Below are positions 43,652-52,120 of a stretch of DNA of 64,000 nt, in pieces (the stretch's first letter is position 1; the number at the start of each line of letters is the position of its first letter). The DNA is from Kordia sp. (GTDB lineage Bacteria > Bacteroidota > Bacteroidia > Flavobacteriales > Flavobacteriaceae): the NCBI RefSeq assembly GCF_022447245.1, contig NZ_JAKVBC010000001.1, positions 62,001 through 126,000 on the forward strand, written 5' to 3'. Position numbers and translations under genes: made by a program. The notes below the pieces were generated by a model that was given only the letters and a program-made list of their open reading frames with translations, had not been told where the DNA came from and did no database searches.

Positions 43652-45271
43652 TTAGTTCTCAGATGCATCCATTTTATTGAGTTGCTTGATATAATAGGAA
43701 GGATTTAGCTCTGTTTTCTTTTTAAAGTGTTTTACAAACGAATCAGCACTTTTATAACCAATTTCTGTGGCGATCGCTTTGATAGAAAACATCCTAAATT
43801 TTTCATCATTCTTTAATCTTTTTAAAACATATTCAATTCGCAAATCGCTGATGTAATCATTAAAACTTTTCTCTTTGTGCTTGTTGATTATTTGTGATAG
43901 GTATGTACTATTCGTTTTTATTTTTTTTGCAACAGATCGCAAATTACATGTAGATTTTAAAAAGTATTCTTGCTCTTCTAATTTCTCCAATCTCGTCAGA
44001 ATGGATTTTATAGTCTCATCATCTAAACGAATATTTTTCGTTTTGCTTTTGGGTTTATCGGACGCGATACTTTTTTTATTTGCTTCTAAGGTTGTGATTT
44101 TTTCTATGAGTGTATTAAACGTAGCTCTATTTGCCTTTTGCTTTTTGATGTATAAGAATGAAATTAGAAGAAATGCTATGGCTACTAATAGAATCACCCA
44201 CCACATATAGCTAATGGTTTTCTTTTGTTCTTTTCCTTGATGTTGCAATGCTTCTATTTCAGATAAAAGATTATTACTATCTTCTTCATGAAACCTATTC
44301 ACAGCAGCGTCTTTCCGAGCACGAGCTGTATCTTTCAATACATTTACCTTATCTAAAAAGAATGCAACTTCTTTGTAATTTTCTTTTTTTTTGTAGCAAT
44401 CTGCCAAAAGCTCATAAGCTTTGATCATGTTATCCTTTACTTCATCTTCTTTTTTGACATCAACAGTTGAGTTTAATAATTCTTGAATGGCTTCGTCATA
44501 CTTTTCTTGATCATAATAACATCCTGCAATGGCGCCACTAGTATTAATAGTAGGAAAGAAAGGACTTTCTATCTTACCTTCTTCTAAAATATCTTTACTC
44601 TTGTATAAATAATAAAAAGCTTCTTCCCATTTTTGTTGATGTCGGTAATACTTTCCTTTCTTGATATATAAATCAACAAGACCCGCATCAAAATGTAGTT
44701 CTTCTGCTAAATGAATCCCTGTATTTACATAAGAAAGCATCGTCTCGTAATCCTCTTTTGCCAAAAAAGCATCACATATCACTGTTAACAACTTGACATG
44801 ACTTACTGTATTTTTAATTGAACTTTTATCAACTAATGTGAGCGCATACAAAGAAAAATTGACAGCTTTATCTTTTTTATTCACTGTAGGTAAAAAAGCT
44901 ATTAATCCAGAATACGCTTTTAATTCATGGTCAATATCTTCATTTTTTTTTGCTACTTTCAATGCATTATAATAGGCTTCTATTGCTTTTTCGTTATTCC
45001 AACTGTATAGATATGATTTCCCGAGCTGCATATACGCACGAAATAACAAACTATCGTTGTTAAGCTCTTTTGAAAGAATAGCTGCATCTAGAGAATAGGC
45101 AATACTTTTTTGATATTTTTCTTTGATTTGTAGCTCACGAGCGAGATCTATATATCGTTTTAATGTTTGCTCTTTGGTTTCTTTTGTATTTTGAGTTTGT
45201 TGTGAAAATGAGTTATATCCAATCAAAAAAAAGATAATTCCCAAGAGAATACTTCGCGCTTTTTTATTCAT
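43652..45271 (-). CDS. TPR / membrane / AraC-type regulator 1
   Basis: A 539-residue protein. Signal peptide MNKKARSILLGIIFFLIGYN; TPR units over about residues 35-330 (YMQLGKSYLYSWNNEKAIEA, AIAGCYYDQEKYDEAIQELL); one membrane helix at about 355-375; a coiled-coil linker; and a C-terminal AraC-type HTH from about 440 (LRSVAKKIKTNSTYLSQIIN, IGYKSADSFVKHFKKKTELN). The TPR part would face the periplasm and the HTH the cytoplasm, so it can sense outside signals and control promoters directly. It is flanked by peptide B (upstream) and peptide A (downstream) and is paralogous to regulator 2. Confidence 0.88.
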   Translation of the reverse strand: MNKKARSILLGIIFFLIGYNSFSQQTQNTKETKEQTLKRYIDLARELQIKEKYQKSIAYSLDAAILSKELNNDSLLFRAYMQLGKSYLYSWNNEKAIEAYYNALKVAKKNEDIDHELKAYSGLIAFLPTVNKKDKAVNFSLYALTLVDKSSIKNTVSHVKLLTVICDAFLAKEDYETMLSYVNTGIHLAEELHFDAGLVDLYIKKGKYYRHQQKWEEAFYYLYKSKDILEEGKIESPFFPTINTSGAIAGCYYDQEKYDEAIQELLNSTVDVKKEDEVKDNMIKAYELLADCYKKKENYKEVAFFLDKVNVLKDTARARKDAAVNRFHEEDSNNLLSEIEALQHQGKEQKKTISYMWWVILLVAIAFLLISFLYIKKQKANRATFNTLIEKITTLEANKKSIASDKPKSKTKNIRLDDETIKSILTRLEKLEEQEYFLKSTCNLRSVAKKIKTNSTYLSQIINKHKEKSFNDYISDLRIEYVLKRLKNDEKFRMFSIKAIATEIGYKSADSFVKHFKKKTELNPSYYIKQLNKMDASEN

Positions 45272-45444
45272 ATGCCTAATGGAAAAAGAAAATTTAATAT
45301 TGACTACAAATTAATCATATTAATCTTATAACCATGAATCGTGTAAAATTTTAATTCGAATTTAACGCATAGGCGTATCTTTGCATCATATTTGTTAGAT
45401 AAACAACACGCTTAATCAACACTTTACATAGAAACATATATTTA

Positions 45445-45489
45445 TTAATTACGCCACAGTAAAAAGATTGTAATTGCTGTAGCGTAATT
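45445..45489 (-). promoter_or_regulatory. Hairpin between peptide B and regulator 1
   Basis: ATTACGCCACAG and CTGTAGCGTAAT form a 12-bp stem with one wobble and a 17-base loop. A related hairpin lies at the equal place between peptide D and regulator 2. It could be an attenuator or a processing site; there is no T-run for a normal terminator. Confidence 0.5.
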
Positions 45490-45530
45490 TTAAAAACTCT
45501 TATGAGTTACACCTCATTAAAAGTATCCAA

Positions 45531-45677
45531 TTATTTCAAGTGGCAACCAATTCCTCCTAACCATCTAGGAACTGAATTACACATTAGAGCCGTTGCTCCA
45601 CCTCCATTTACTTTTTTAAGATCAAAATTAGTAATTACCTCTTTGTTTAACTTTAAGCTTTTTAATGATTTTTTCAT
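45531..45677 (-). CDS. GG-leader peptide B
   Basis: A 48-residue peptide. Leader MKKSLKSLKLNKEVITNFDL, then KKVNGGG, and core ATALMCNSVPRWLGGIGCHL ending in Lys. Cys33 and Cys45 with Ser/Thr between leader and end could allow a thioether or disulfide ring. The core pattern LMCNSV...GGI-CH-K is shared with peptide D, though the flanking residues differ. It lies directly upstream of regulator 1 on the same strand. Confidence 0.78.
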   Translation of the reverse strand: MKKSLKSLKLNKEVITNFDLKKVNGGGATALMCNSVPRWLGGIGCHLK

Positions 45678-45701
45678 TTTATCAATTCTTATAATATAAC
45701 C

Positions 45702-45716
45702 TACTCTATTAAAGGT
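45702..45716 (-). promoter_or_regulatory. Promoter-like block shared by peptides B, D and E
   Basis: On the minus strand the sequence ACCTTTAATAGAGTA stands 25 bases before the ATG. Related sequences are CCTTTAACAAAGTA (peptide D, 48094-48107) and CGTTACTAGAGTA (peptide E, 48387-48399) at almost the same distance. It may be a core promoter or activator site of this peptide group. Confidence 0.45.
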
Positions 45717-45833
45717 TTTCGGTTTTCCCTGTGAACAAAATGCACGCTAGCTATGCTTTATTCTGAGAACCAATTTCTGTTATTAAAATCGTTTAAAAAA
45801 TTATTGTGTCGCGAGATTAAAAAAATTCGGGCT

Positions 45834-45863
45834 CAAAAAAAGTCTTGTATAAAAACAAGACTT
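45834..45863 (-). terminator. Terminator after peptide C
   Basis: AAGTCTTG pairs with CAAGACTT around an 8-base loop; on the minus strand a T-run follows. It separates peptide C from peptide B. Confidence 0.75.
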
Positions 45864-45888
45864 CAAAAGTGAAATACTATGTAATTAT

Positions 45889-46041
45889 TTAGAGCGAAAG
45901 TGTAGGGCAATCTTCTTGAAATGTTTTTTCATCAAACTCCGTTGGAAGACTTGATCCTCCTTTGATTTGCTCCGTAGTTTCTGGGTTTATTGTAGCAATA
46001 GTAATTTTCTTTAAGCCGATTGTTTTTAAGCTTTTCTTCAT
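45889..46041 (-). CDS. GG-leader peptide C
   Basis: A 50-residue peptide: leader MKKSLKTIGLKKITIATINP, then ETTEQIKGGSSLPT and a short acidic core with one Cys (FQEDCPTLSL). It is the paralogue of peptide A and takes the same place downstream of a regulator. Shorter than A by 14 residues. A perfect 24-bp palindrome lies about 65 bases before the start. Confidence 0.78.
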   Translation of the reverse strand: MKKSLKTIGLKKITIATINPETTEQIKGGSSLPTEFDEKTFQEDCPTLSL

Positions 46042-46106
46042 GATTATAAGATTTTTGTTTTACGTACTAAATATAGGTGCTCATTGAAAATTAGCGAAAA
46101 TATAAT

Positions 46107-46130
46107 ACCCTATTTTTTAAAAAATAGGGT
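46107..46130. promoter_or_regulatory. Perfect palindrome with ACCCTATTTTTT arms, upstream of peptide C
   Basis: Two 12-base arms (ACCCTATTTTTT and its complement) meet without a loop, seven bases after the regulator 2 stop. TATATTTA near 46072 (minus) is a possible -7 element for peptide C. Same half-site as the element before peptide A. Candidate operator; a terminator for regulator 2 cannot be excluded. Confidence 0.55.
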
Positions 46131-46136
46131 CGATTT

Positions 46137-47765
46137 TCAACTTTCATCTGATTTCATTTTGTTCAGTTCTTTTATGTAATAAGAAGGGTTTAATCCTGTT
46201 TTCTTTTTAAAGTGTTTTACAAAAGAATCGTCGGTTTTATACCCTAATTCTGTGGCAATTCCTTTTATAGAGAAAGACCTGAATTTTTTATCATTTTTCA
46301 ATCTTTTTAAGACATATTCTATTCGTAAATCATTGATGTACTCACTAAAACTCTTCCCTTTTTCACTTCTGATAATTTGTGATAAGTAGGTAACATTGGT
46401 TTTTGTTTTTTTAGCAATAGAAGCTTGTGTACAATTTGATTTTAGAAAATATTTTTGTGCTTCCAGTTTATCTAATCTTCCTATAATTACCTTGATTGTA
46501 GAATCGTCTACTAAGATATTTTTACTTTCTTTTTTAGGCGGTTTTTGCAATGCAACTTTTTCTTCTTCTTCTAAAGCAGATATCTTTTTGAGTAAATCTT
46601 GAAATGTTGCCCGATTCGCTTTTTGTTTTTTTACATACAATAGCAATGTTATCATAAATGCTGAAGTTGCCACTATGATTGTCCAAAACATATAACTCAT
46701 AGTTTGCCTGTCTTCTTTTCCTTTGTTTTGAAGTGCTATTATTTGATTTAGAAACTTTTCACTATCCTGATCGTGAAATTTATTTGTTGCTATATTTTTT
46801 TTACGACTTGCTGTATTTGTTATGGTAATTACCTTATTTAATAAGGACGTTGCTTTTTTATAATTTTCTTTTTTTATATGACATTGAGCCAACAAATCAT
46901 AGGTTTTGATTACATTATCTTTTTCTAAATCTCCTTCTTTAATAATAGGAATCGAATTTGACAAATGTGTAATGGCTTCATTATACTTTTGTTGATCGTA
47001 AAAACATTCTCCTATGGCATAATTGGTATTTACAGTAGGAAAAAAAGGATTTTCCAGATCGTTTTGGTCAATGATTTTTTTTGCGTAAAACAAGCACTCA
47101 AAGGCTTTGTCATAATTTTTTTGATGTCTATAAAACTTTCCTTTTTTTATATGCAAATCCACAAGTCCTTCTTGAAAACGTAAGGTATCCGCTATCTCAA
47201 TTCCTTTTTCAATATGTGGATACATCGCTTTATAGTTTCCTTGCGCCATATAAGCATCGCATATCGTTGTCAATACACGCACATGGTTTTTTTCTCCTTT
47301 AAAAGAAGCTTTATCAATAAGACTCAAGGCATATATGGAGAAATCTACCGCTTTATCTTGTTTGTTTATGACTGGTAAAAAAGCAATTAATCCTGAATAG
47401 GCAATCAATTCTTGATCAATATTTTTATTTTCTTTAGCAATAGCAAGTGCGTTGTAGTATGCTTCAATTGCTTTTTCATTTTTCCAACTATAGTAATATG
47501 AGTTTCCAAGCTTCATATAGGCTTTAGACAATAGCTCTTTGTCTTCTATTTCTTTAGCAATTTTGGTGGCTTTTAAAAAATATGATATGCTACTTACATA
47601 GTTTTCTTTTTTCTGCAATTCATTCCCAACATCCATATACTGCTGTAATGTTGTTTTTTGATCGCTTTTTAAAGATTTTTGTTGTGAATATGCAAGTGCG
47701 CAGGTTAAAAGGAAAAAAGTTTTTAATACGATACTCCTTATTTTCAACTGTTTATTATACTCCAT
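46137..47765 (-). CDS. TPR / membrane / AraC-type regulator 2
   Basis: A 542-residue paralogue of regulator 1 with the same order: signal peptide or N-terminal membrane segment (SIVLKTFFLLTCALAYSQQ), TPR units (YMKLGNSYYYSWKNEKAIEA, ECFYDQQKYNEAITHLSNSI), one helix near 357-378 (FWTIIVATSAFMITLLLYV), linker, and AraC HTH (QASIAKKTKTNVTYLSQIIR, ELGYKTDDSFVKHFKKKTGL). The HTH recognition helices differ only a little from regulator 1, so both may bind related sites. Flanked by peptides D/E upstream and C downstream. Confidence 0.88.
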   Translation of the reverse strand: MEYNKQLKIRSIVLKTFFLLTCALAYSQQKSLKSDQKTTLQQYMDVGNELQKKENYVSSISYFLKATKIAKEIEDKELLSKAYMKLGNSYYYSWKNEKAIEAYYNALAIAKENKNIDQELIAYSGLIAFLPVINKQDKAVDFSIYALSLIDKASFKGEKNHVRVLTTICDAYMAQGNYKAMYPHIEKGIEIADTLRFQEGLVDLHIKKGKFYRHQKNYDKAFECLFYAKKIIDQNDLENPFFPTVNTNYAIGECFYDQQKYNEAITHLSNSIPIIKEGDLEKDNVIKTYDLLAQCHIKKENYKKATSLLNKVITITNTASRKKNIATNKFHDQDSEKFLNQIIALQNKGKEDRQTMSYMFWTIIVATSAFMITLLLYVKKQKANRATFQDLLKKISALEEEEKVALQKPPKKESKNILVDDSTIKVIIGRLDKLEAQKYFLKSNCTQASIAKKTKTNVTYLSQIIRSEKGKSFSEYINDLRIEYVLKRLKNDKKFRSFSIKGIATELGYKTDDSFVKHFKKKTGLNPSYYIKELNKMKSDES

Positions 47766-47828
47766 AAACTAAAAGAACTTTGTTTACTTTGTAAATATAG
47801 TAATTAACAATAGAGTGATTGCAAATAA

Positions 47829-47887
47829 GAATTACGCTACAGCATAGAAAAAGTCTGCGCATCAACCTTTTCTTCTGTAACGCAATT
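47829..47887 (-). promoter_or_regulatory. Hairpin between peptide D and regulator 2
   Basis: ATTACGCTACAG and CTGTAACGCAAT form an imperfect stem (two mismatches) with inner AGAAAA/TTTTCT pairing. It is the counterpart of the hairpin before regulator 1, which supports common descent of the two units. Confidence 0.45.
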
Positions 47888-47918
47888 TACATGTATTTAC
47901 AGATAAAATACCACTAAC

Positions 47919-48068
47919 TTATTTTACATGGCAGCTTATTCCACCTTCCCTGAAATCTACTGAATTACACATTAACTCAAGAAGACCATATCTTCCAGAA
48001 ATTTTTTCAGAAGTAAAAACAGTAACAACATTTCTATTTATTTTTAATTTTTTAAATGACTTTTTCAT
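47919..48068 (-). CDS. GG-leader-type peptide D (degenerate GG)
   Basis: A 49-residue peptide (a second ATG at 48071 adds one Met). Leader MKKSFKKLKINRNVVTVFTS, then EKISGRYGLL and core ELMCNSVDFREGGISCHVK. The usual GG is GR here, so processing may differ or be lost. Core Cys34 and Cys46 and the LMCNSV...GGI-CH-K pattern match peptide B. It is directly upstream of regulator 2, the same place peptide B holds for regulator 1. Confidence 0.72.
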   Translation of the reverse strand: MKKSFKKLKINRNVVTVFTSEKISGRYGLLELMCNSVDFREGGISCHVK

Positions 48069-48197
48069 CATTTATATTTTTTAAAATTTAATGTACTTTG
48101 TTAAAGGCTTTAAGCTTTTATTTTGGATTAGTGTTTGTATAAAGTTTGCTAGAAATTACTTCGATAAACTCTATGTATGCACAAAAGCTAGTTTTTA

Positions 48198-48362
48198 TTA
48201 ACCACAAACCAATGCTCCAGTATGGCAAAAAAGATCTGTTGGTGGTTCTCCTGTTTTACACTCAGTAACTGTATTGAATATACTTCCTCCTGTCACTTTT
48301 TGAGCGTGAAAATTAGATACTACTTCTTTATTGATCTGTAGTTTTTTTAATGACTTTTTCAT
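48198..48362 (-). CDS. GG-leader peptide E
   Basis: A 54-residue peptide: leader MKKSLKKLQINKEVVSNFHA, then QKVTGGS and a core with three Cys (VTECKTGEPPTDLFCHTGAL, then VCG). The leader is close to B and D, but the core has no partner in the window. It is first in the D-regulator 2-C unit. Two CCCTATTT half-sites lie further upstream at 48491-48516 and 48651-48679. Confidence 0.75.
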   Translation of the reverse strand: MKKSLKKLQINKEVVSNFHAQKVTGGSIFNTVTECKTGEPPTDLFCHTGALVCG

Positions 48363-48490
48363 CGTTTTGTGTTTTTAAATGTGGCTTACTCTAGTAACGA
48401 TTTTCAGCTTCCTCGTTTTCGAAATTGATCACAATTGTTTTTGATTTCTGACACGAATGTCTGGCTTTTAAAAGTCGTAAAAAAGAGACA

Positions 48491-48679
48491 TATCACGACT
48501 TTAAACAAAATAGGGTTGAAAAAAACAGAAAGTATGAAATATATAAAAAACCTTCCTAAATTCGTTTGTATCTCAGCACTTCAGCAACACTTAATAACCT
48601 AACAAACAACACTTTAATCGTTTTTAGTTAAAAAAAATACCTTTATAACTATCAGATACGATTTTAAACGAAATAGGGT
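48491..48679 (-). repeat. Two direct repeats upstream of peptide E; otherwise gene-free stretch
   Basis: The stretch 48363-48766 has no gene that I can support. It holds two copies of one element, read on the minus strand as AACCCTATTTTGTTTAAAGT (ending near 48499) and AACCCTATTTCGTTTAAAAT (near 48661). They share the CCCTATTT half-site of the palindromes before peptides A and C, but without the inverted partner. Probable binding sites or a remnant of a duplicated peptide upstream region. Confidence 0.5.
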
Positions 48680-48717
48680 TTATTTTTTTAGTTAAAAAGT
48701 ATAAAATATAGCTCATA

Positions 48718-48746
48718 AAAAAAATCCGCACGATGGCGGATTTTTA
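48718..48746 (-). terminator. Terminator after the flotillin gene
   Basis: AAAAATCCGC pairs with GCGGATTTTT around a short loop, with T-run on the minus strand. It is 21 bases after the flotillin stop. Confidence 0.75.
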
Positions 48747-48766
48747 GTGATTGTACGATTGTATTT

Positions 48767-50224
48767 TTATTCTACTGTTTCAACATCTGTTGTATCAGAA
48801 GTCGTTCCTACTTCCGTAATATCTTTACCTTTTAGATATTCTGGTAATTCCATTCCTGCCATGTTGAACATTTCTTGTAATGGCGGAACTGCTTTGTACA
48901 TTCCTGAGATAAAGTTAGAGGTAGATGTTTTTCCATCTTTGCCTCCGCCACCATTTTCCCAAACGGTTACTTTATCAATTTTGATATTTTTAATTGCTTC
49001 TGCTTGTGTTTTTACCAATTCAGGCAATTTATCAGCAATTAACAATAAAACAGCATCTTTTGCATCATCTCCAGCAGCTTTTACAATTTGATCTAAACCT
49101 TGTGCTTGTTTCGTTAAGACTTCATATAAACCTTGTGCTTCAGCTTGTGCTTTGAATAAGATCGCATCTGCTTCACCTTTTGCTTTTCTACGGATTCGCT
49201 CTGCTTCCGCTTCTGCATCAATTTCTACTTTTCGCTTGTCAATTTCTGCTGGTACAATAACGTCTGCTTGTTGCGATGAACGTTCTCTTTCTGCTCTCGC
49301 CATTTCTGCTTCGCGCTCCGCTGCATAAGACTCTTCTAAAGCTTTTGCTGCTTGTACTTTCTCCGAAGCTATCGCCACACGTTCTGCTTCTGCCTCTCGC
49401 TGTCTACGTAACGAATCAGAGTTGGCAACTTCAATTTTTGCTTTGTTTTCTCCATCAACAGCTTTTGCATTTGCGGCTGCTACTTGTGTACGCTCATCTT
49501 GCGATGCATTTGCTTCACCAATAGCACCATCTCTGTTTTTCTCTGCAACGGATTTACGAGCTGCGTTGATTGCGTGTGCTGCGGCTTCTTTACCAAGTGC
49601 TTCAATATATCCTGATTCGTCAACAATATCTGTAATGTTTACATTGATCAGTTTTAAACCTACTTTCTTTAATTCAGATTCAACACTTTCGGAGATGTTT
49701 GATAAGAATTTATCTCTGTCGGAGTTAATTTCTTCAATATCCATCGAAGCTACTACCAAACGTAATTGTCCAAAAATGATTTCCTGTGCTAACTCTTGAA
49801 TTTCATTTTGTCCTAATCCCAGTAAACGTTCTGCTGCATTTTGCATTACACCCGGTTCAGTAGAGATACCAATGGTAAATCGTGAAGGTACATTGACACG
49901 AATATTCTGCTTACTTAAGGCATTTACTAAATTTACTTCTATAGAAATTGGAGTTAAATCTAAGTATTCAAAATCTTGGATTACTGGCATGATAAATGCC
50001 GCACCACCATGAATACATTTTGCAGATTTTCCTCCGCCAACTTTTCCATAAACTACAAGAATTCTATCCGAAGGACAACGTTTGTAACGACGTATAAATA
50101 CTGTAATTATTAAAAAAATGAAGAGTACTATTGCTGCAACTAAAATTAACGAAGGCATACTTTCGAGCAGTGTACCTTCCTCACCACCAAGCTGCGTCTG
50201 CAATAAGAGAAGTGTTTTTGTCAT
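48767..50224 (-). CDS. Flotillin-family protein
   Basis: A 485-residue membrane-anchored SPFH protein. One N-terminal helix (SLILVAAIVLFIFLIITVFI), the SPFH domain to about residue 230 (GKVGGGKSAKCIHGGAAFIM), then a long Ala/Glu-rich coiled coil (AEAERIRRKAKGEADAILFK) and a C-terminal tail. Flotillins organise membrane microdomains. The start is two bases after the NfeD-like gene, the classic partner. Confidence 0.93.
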   Translation of the reverse strand: MTKTLLLLQTQLGGEEGTLLESMPSLILVAAIVLFIFLIITVFIRRYKRCPSDRILVVYGKVGGGKSAKCIHGGAAFIMPVIQDFEYLDLTPISIEVNLVNALSKQNIRVNVPSRFTIGISTEPGVMQNAAERLLGLGQNEIQELAQEIIFGQLRLVVASMDIEEINSDRDKFLSNISESVESELKKVGLKLINVNITDIVDESGYIEALGKEAAAHAINAARKSVAEKNRDGAIGEANASQDERTQVAAANAKAVDGENKAKIEVANSDSLRRQREAEAERVAIASEKVQAAKALEESYAAEREAEMARAERERSSQQADVIVPAEIDKRKVEIDAEAEAERIRRKAKGEADAILFKAQAEAQGLYEVLTKQAQGLDQIVKAAGDDAKDAVLLLIADKLPELVKTQAEAIKNIKIDKVTVWENGGGGKDGKTSTSNFISGMYKAVPPLQEMFNMAGMELPEYLKGKDITEVGTTSDTTDVETVE

Positions 50225-50226
50225 AA

Positions 50227-50808
50227 TTATTTTTTATTTATTGGTTGAACGATTAATATTCCAGTTCCTGTAATTTCTTTTACTTCTACTACAGTTCCTG
50301 TTTTAAGTGTTTCATCACTATCCGCAAGTGCATCTAATTCGCGTAAAGCTCCTTGAACATTGACATGAACTTTCCCTATTTTAGAACGATTGGCTCCAAT
50401 AGTTAAATAAACTTCACCGACATTTCCGATTGCATTTTCTAACTTAAGCGTACCGCTACTTACTAGTTTATTGATATAATAAATAAGTGCTGCCATTACT
50501 GCCATCATTGCTAATCCAGCTAGTGTCGATATTAAAAGTGTTACACCTTTTCCGTAACCTGCATTGATACACGAAATTCCTGCCCAACTGAATATGGTAA
50601 AGAATGCCACTAGGTTTTTGAATGTAAAAAATTGAAATCCAATTCCTGTATCTGCTTCAATATCTGCATCTACATCACCATCTACGCCATCTGCATCACC
50701 TATCAAAAATGTAGTAATGAGTACAAATACGAAAATTGTTGATGATATTGCAGCGATAATCCAATACGCTTTTTCAAAAGCGGTTAATGCTGAAAACCAA
50801 TCTCCCAT
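50227..50808 (-). CDS. NfeD-like membrane protein
   Basis: A 193-residue protein with three or four helices (from AYWIIAAISSTIFVFVLITT; WAGISCINAGYGKGVTLLIS), an acidic loop (DADGVDGDVDADIEADTG), and a C-terminal OB-fold (NAIGNVGEVYLTIGANRSKI, VVEVKEITGTGILIVQPI). NfeD proteins work together with flotillins in membrane organisation. Same operon as the flotillin gene. Confidence 0.88.
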   Translation of the reverse strand: MGDWFSALTAFEKAYWIIAAISSTIFVFVLITTFLIGDADGVDGDVDADIEADTGIGFQFFTFKNLVAFFTIFSWAGISCINAGYGKGVTLLISTLAGLAMMAVMAALIYYINKLVSSGTLKLENAIGNVGEVYLTIGANRSKIGKVHVNVQGALRELDALADSDETLKTGTVVEVKEITGTGILIVQPINKK

Positions 50809-50849
50809 AGTATACGGTTTTAATGTGTTATTTTAATCTCTGTTGAATT

Positions 50850-52010
50850 TTAGTCTTTGCATAGCAATACTGAAACAGCATTTCCTCCAAATCCGACCGC
50901 ATTAACCAAAATTTTGTTTAGTTTTTGCGGAATATTTCTTTCGTCAAGATACGGAATTGATATGAATTGTTGTTGCTGTATCATGAGAATTGCTAATTCT
51001 ACACTTAACATTCCTGAAGCTCCAAAAGTGTGGCCTATTTTCCATTTATTAGTAGTCAAACTCGGCATTTTGTTACAAAATATTTTTTTGATGGCTTGAT
51101 ATTCTGCCAAATCACCTTTTATAGTTCCAGGTGCATGAAGCACCACAGCATCAACTTCTTCTGGCGAATGTCCTTGTAATGCCAAACGCATTGATTTTTC
51201 AAAACAGATGCCTTCTGCCGATATGGACGTATTGTGTTTTAAAATTTCTGTAGCATAACCAATTCCTCTAATTTTTGCCAAAGCATGTTGCTTTTCTCCC
51301 TTTTCTAAACAGATAGAAGCCGCACCTTCACCCAAAATCATAGTGTTTCGCTTTTTTTCTAAATCCAATGACAAGCACGGATAGTCAGCTTCCTTTTTCG
51401 CATAAATATGCAATGCTTGCATCTGTGCAATGGTAAAAGGTGTTAAAGGTGCTTCACTTCCTCCTACTACAAATTTTTTTGCCATTCCTGACTGCAGCCA
51501 AGCAATGCCATTTAACAATGCGTGCAATGCCGTAGAACAGGTAATGGAATGTGATATTTGTGGTCCAGTCGTTTGCAAATCGTGTGCAACCCAAGACGAA
51601 ATATTTCCGAGTGTTGTTGTTGGTGAACTTAAGGTTTGTGTGTGTTGATTTTCTAGGAAATCTTTGTGATATTTTTCAAAGAGTGTCGTTGCTCCTCTAG
51701 AGGAACCTATGTTGATTCCAAAATCATTGTCATCATTCCAACCTGCGTTTTCAACAGCAATTCGTGTAGCTAGTATTGCATATAATACACTATCATCTAG
51801 GTTTTTATATTTTGAATTGGAGTTTTTTAACGCTTCAACAGTACCTTTAGCCACTGCAGATAGTGGTGCTGTATACACCTTTTTATTGTGAATTGTGTAT
51901 GTGTGAAAACCATGTGTGCTTTCGGTGTAGTGTTTCCAAATTTCAGCTTGTGCAATTCCCAAAGGAGATACTGAACCTAAGCCTGTTATAGAAATACAAT
52001 CATGCATCAT
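50850..52010 (-). CDS. Beta-ketoacyl synthase (KAS II/FabF-like)
   Basis: Start taken at ATG 52010 (or 52007); about 386 residues. Active-site Cys is in ISHSITCSTALHALL (about residue 157), with the two catalytic His in VVLHAPGTIKGD and WKIGHTFGASGM. The end GFGGNAVSVLL is typical. I recall this type of synthase sitting next to bioA in other flavobacteria. Here bioA lies 6 kb away across the regulator/peptide block. A role in pimeloyl precursor supply for biotin is inference. Confidence 0.85.
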   Translation of the reverse strand: MMHDCISITGLGSVSPLGIAQAEIWKHYTESTHGFHTYTIHNKKVYTAPLSAVAKGTVEALKNSNSKYKNLDDSVLYAILATRIAVENAGWNDDNDFGINIGSSRGATTLFEKYHKDFLENQHTQTLSSPTTTLGNISSWVAHDLQTTGPQISHSITCSTALHALLNGIAWLQSGMAKKFVVGGSEAPLTPFTIAQMQALHIYAKKEADYPCLSLDLEKKRNTMILGEGAASICLEKGEKQHALAKIRGIGYATEILKHNTSISAEGICFEKSMRLALQGHSPEEVDAVVLHAPGTIKGDLAEYQAIKKIFCNKMPSLTTNKWKIGHTFGASGMLSVELAILMIQQQQFISIPYLDERNIPQKLNKILVNAVGFGGNAVSVLLCKD

Positions 52011-52120
52011 AATCAAATAAATTGAGACTGCTAATATCGTAAGAAATCAGTAATCTCAACTTCTTTTTCTATTTTTGATTTATTAAAATTCCCTTACTAA
52101 TTTTTCATCTCTAAAATAGA

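Noticed and set aside
45502-45699. A 65-codon plus-strand frame over peptide B
   Set aside because: The minus strand here encodes a peptide with the conserved MKK leader and GG motif; the plus frame has neither.
48363-48766. Another peptide gene in the gap between peptide E and flotillin
   Set aside because: Neither strand shows an MKK leader with GG in frame. Only the repeated CCCTATTT elements stand out.
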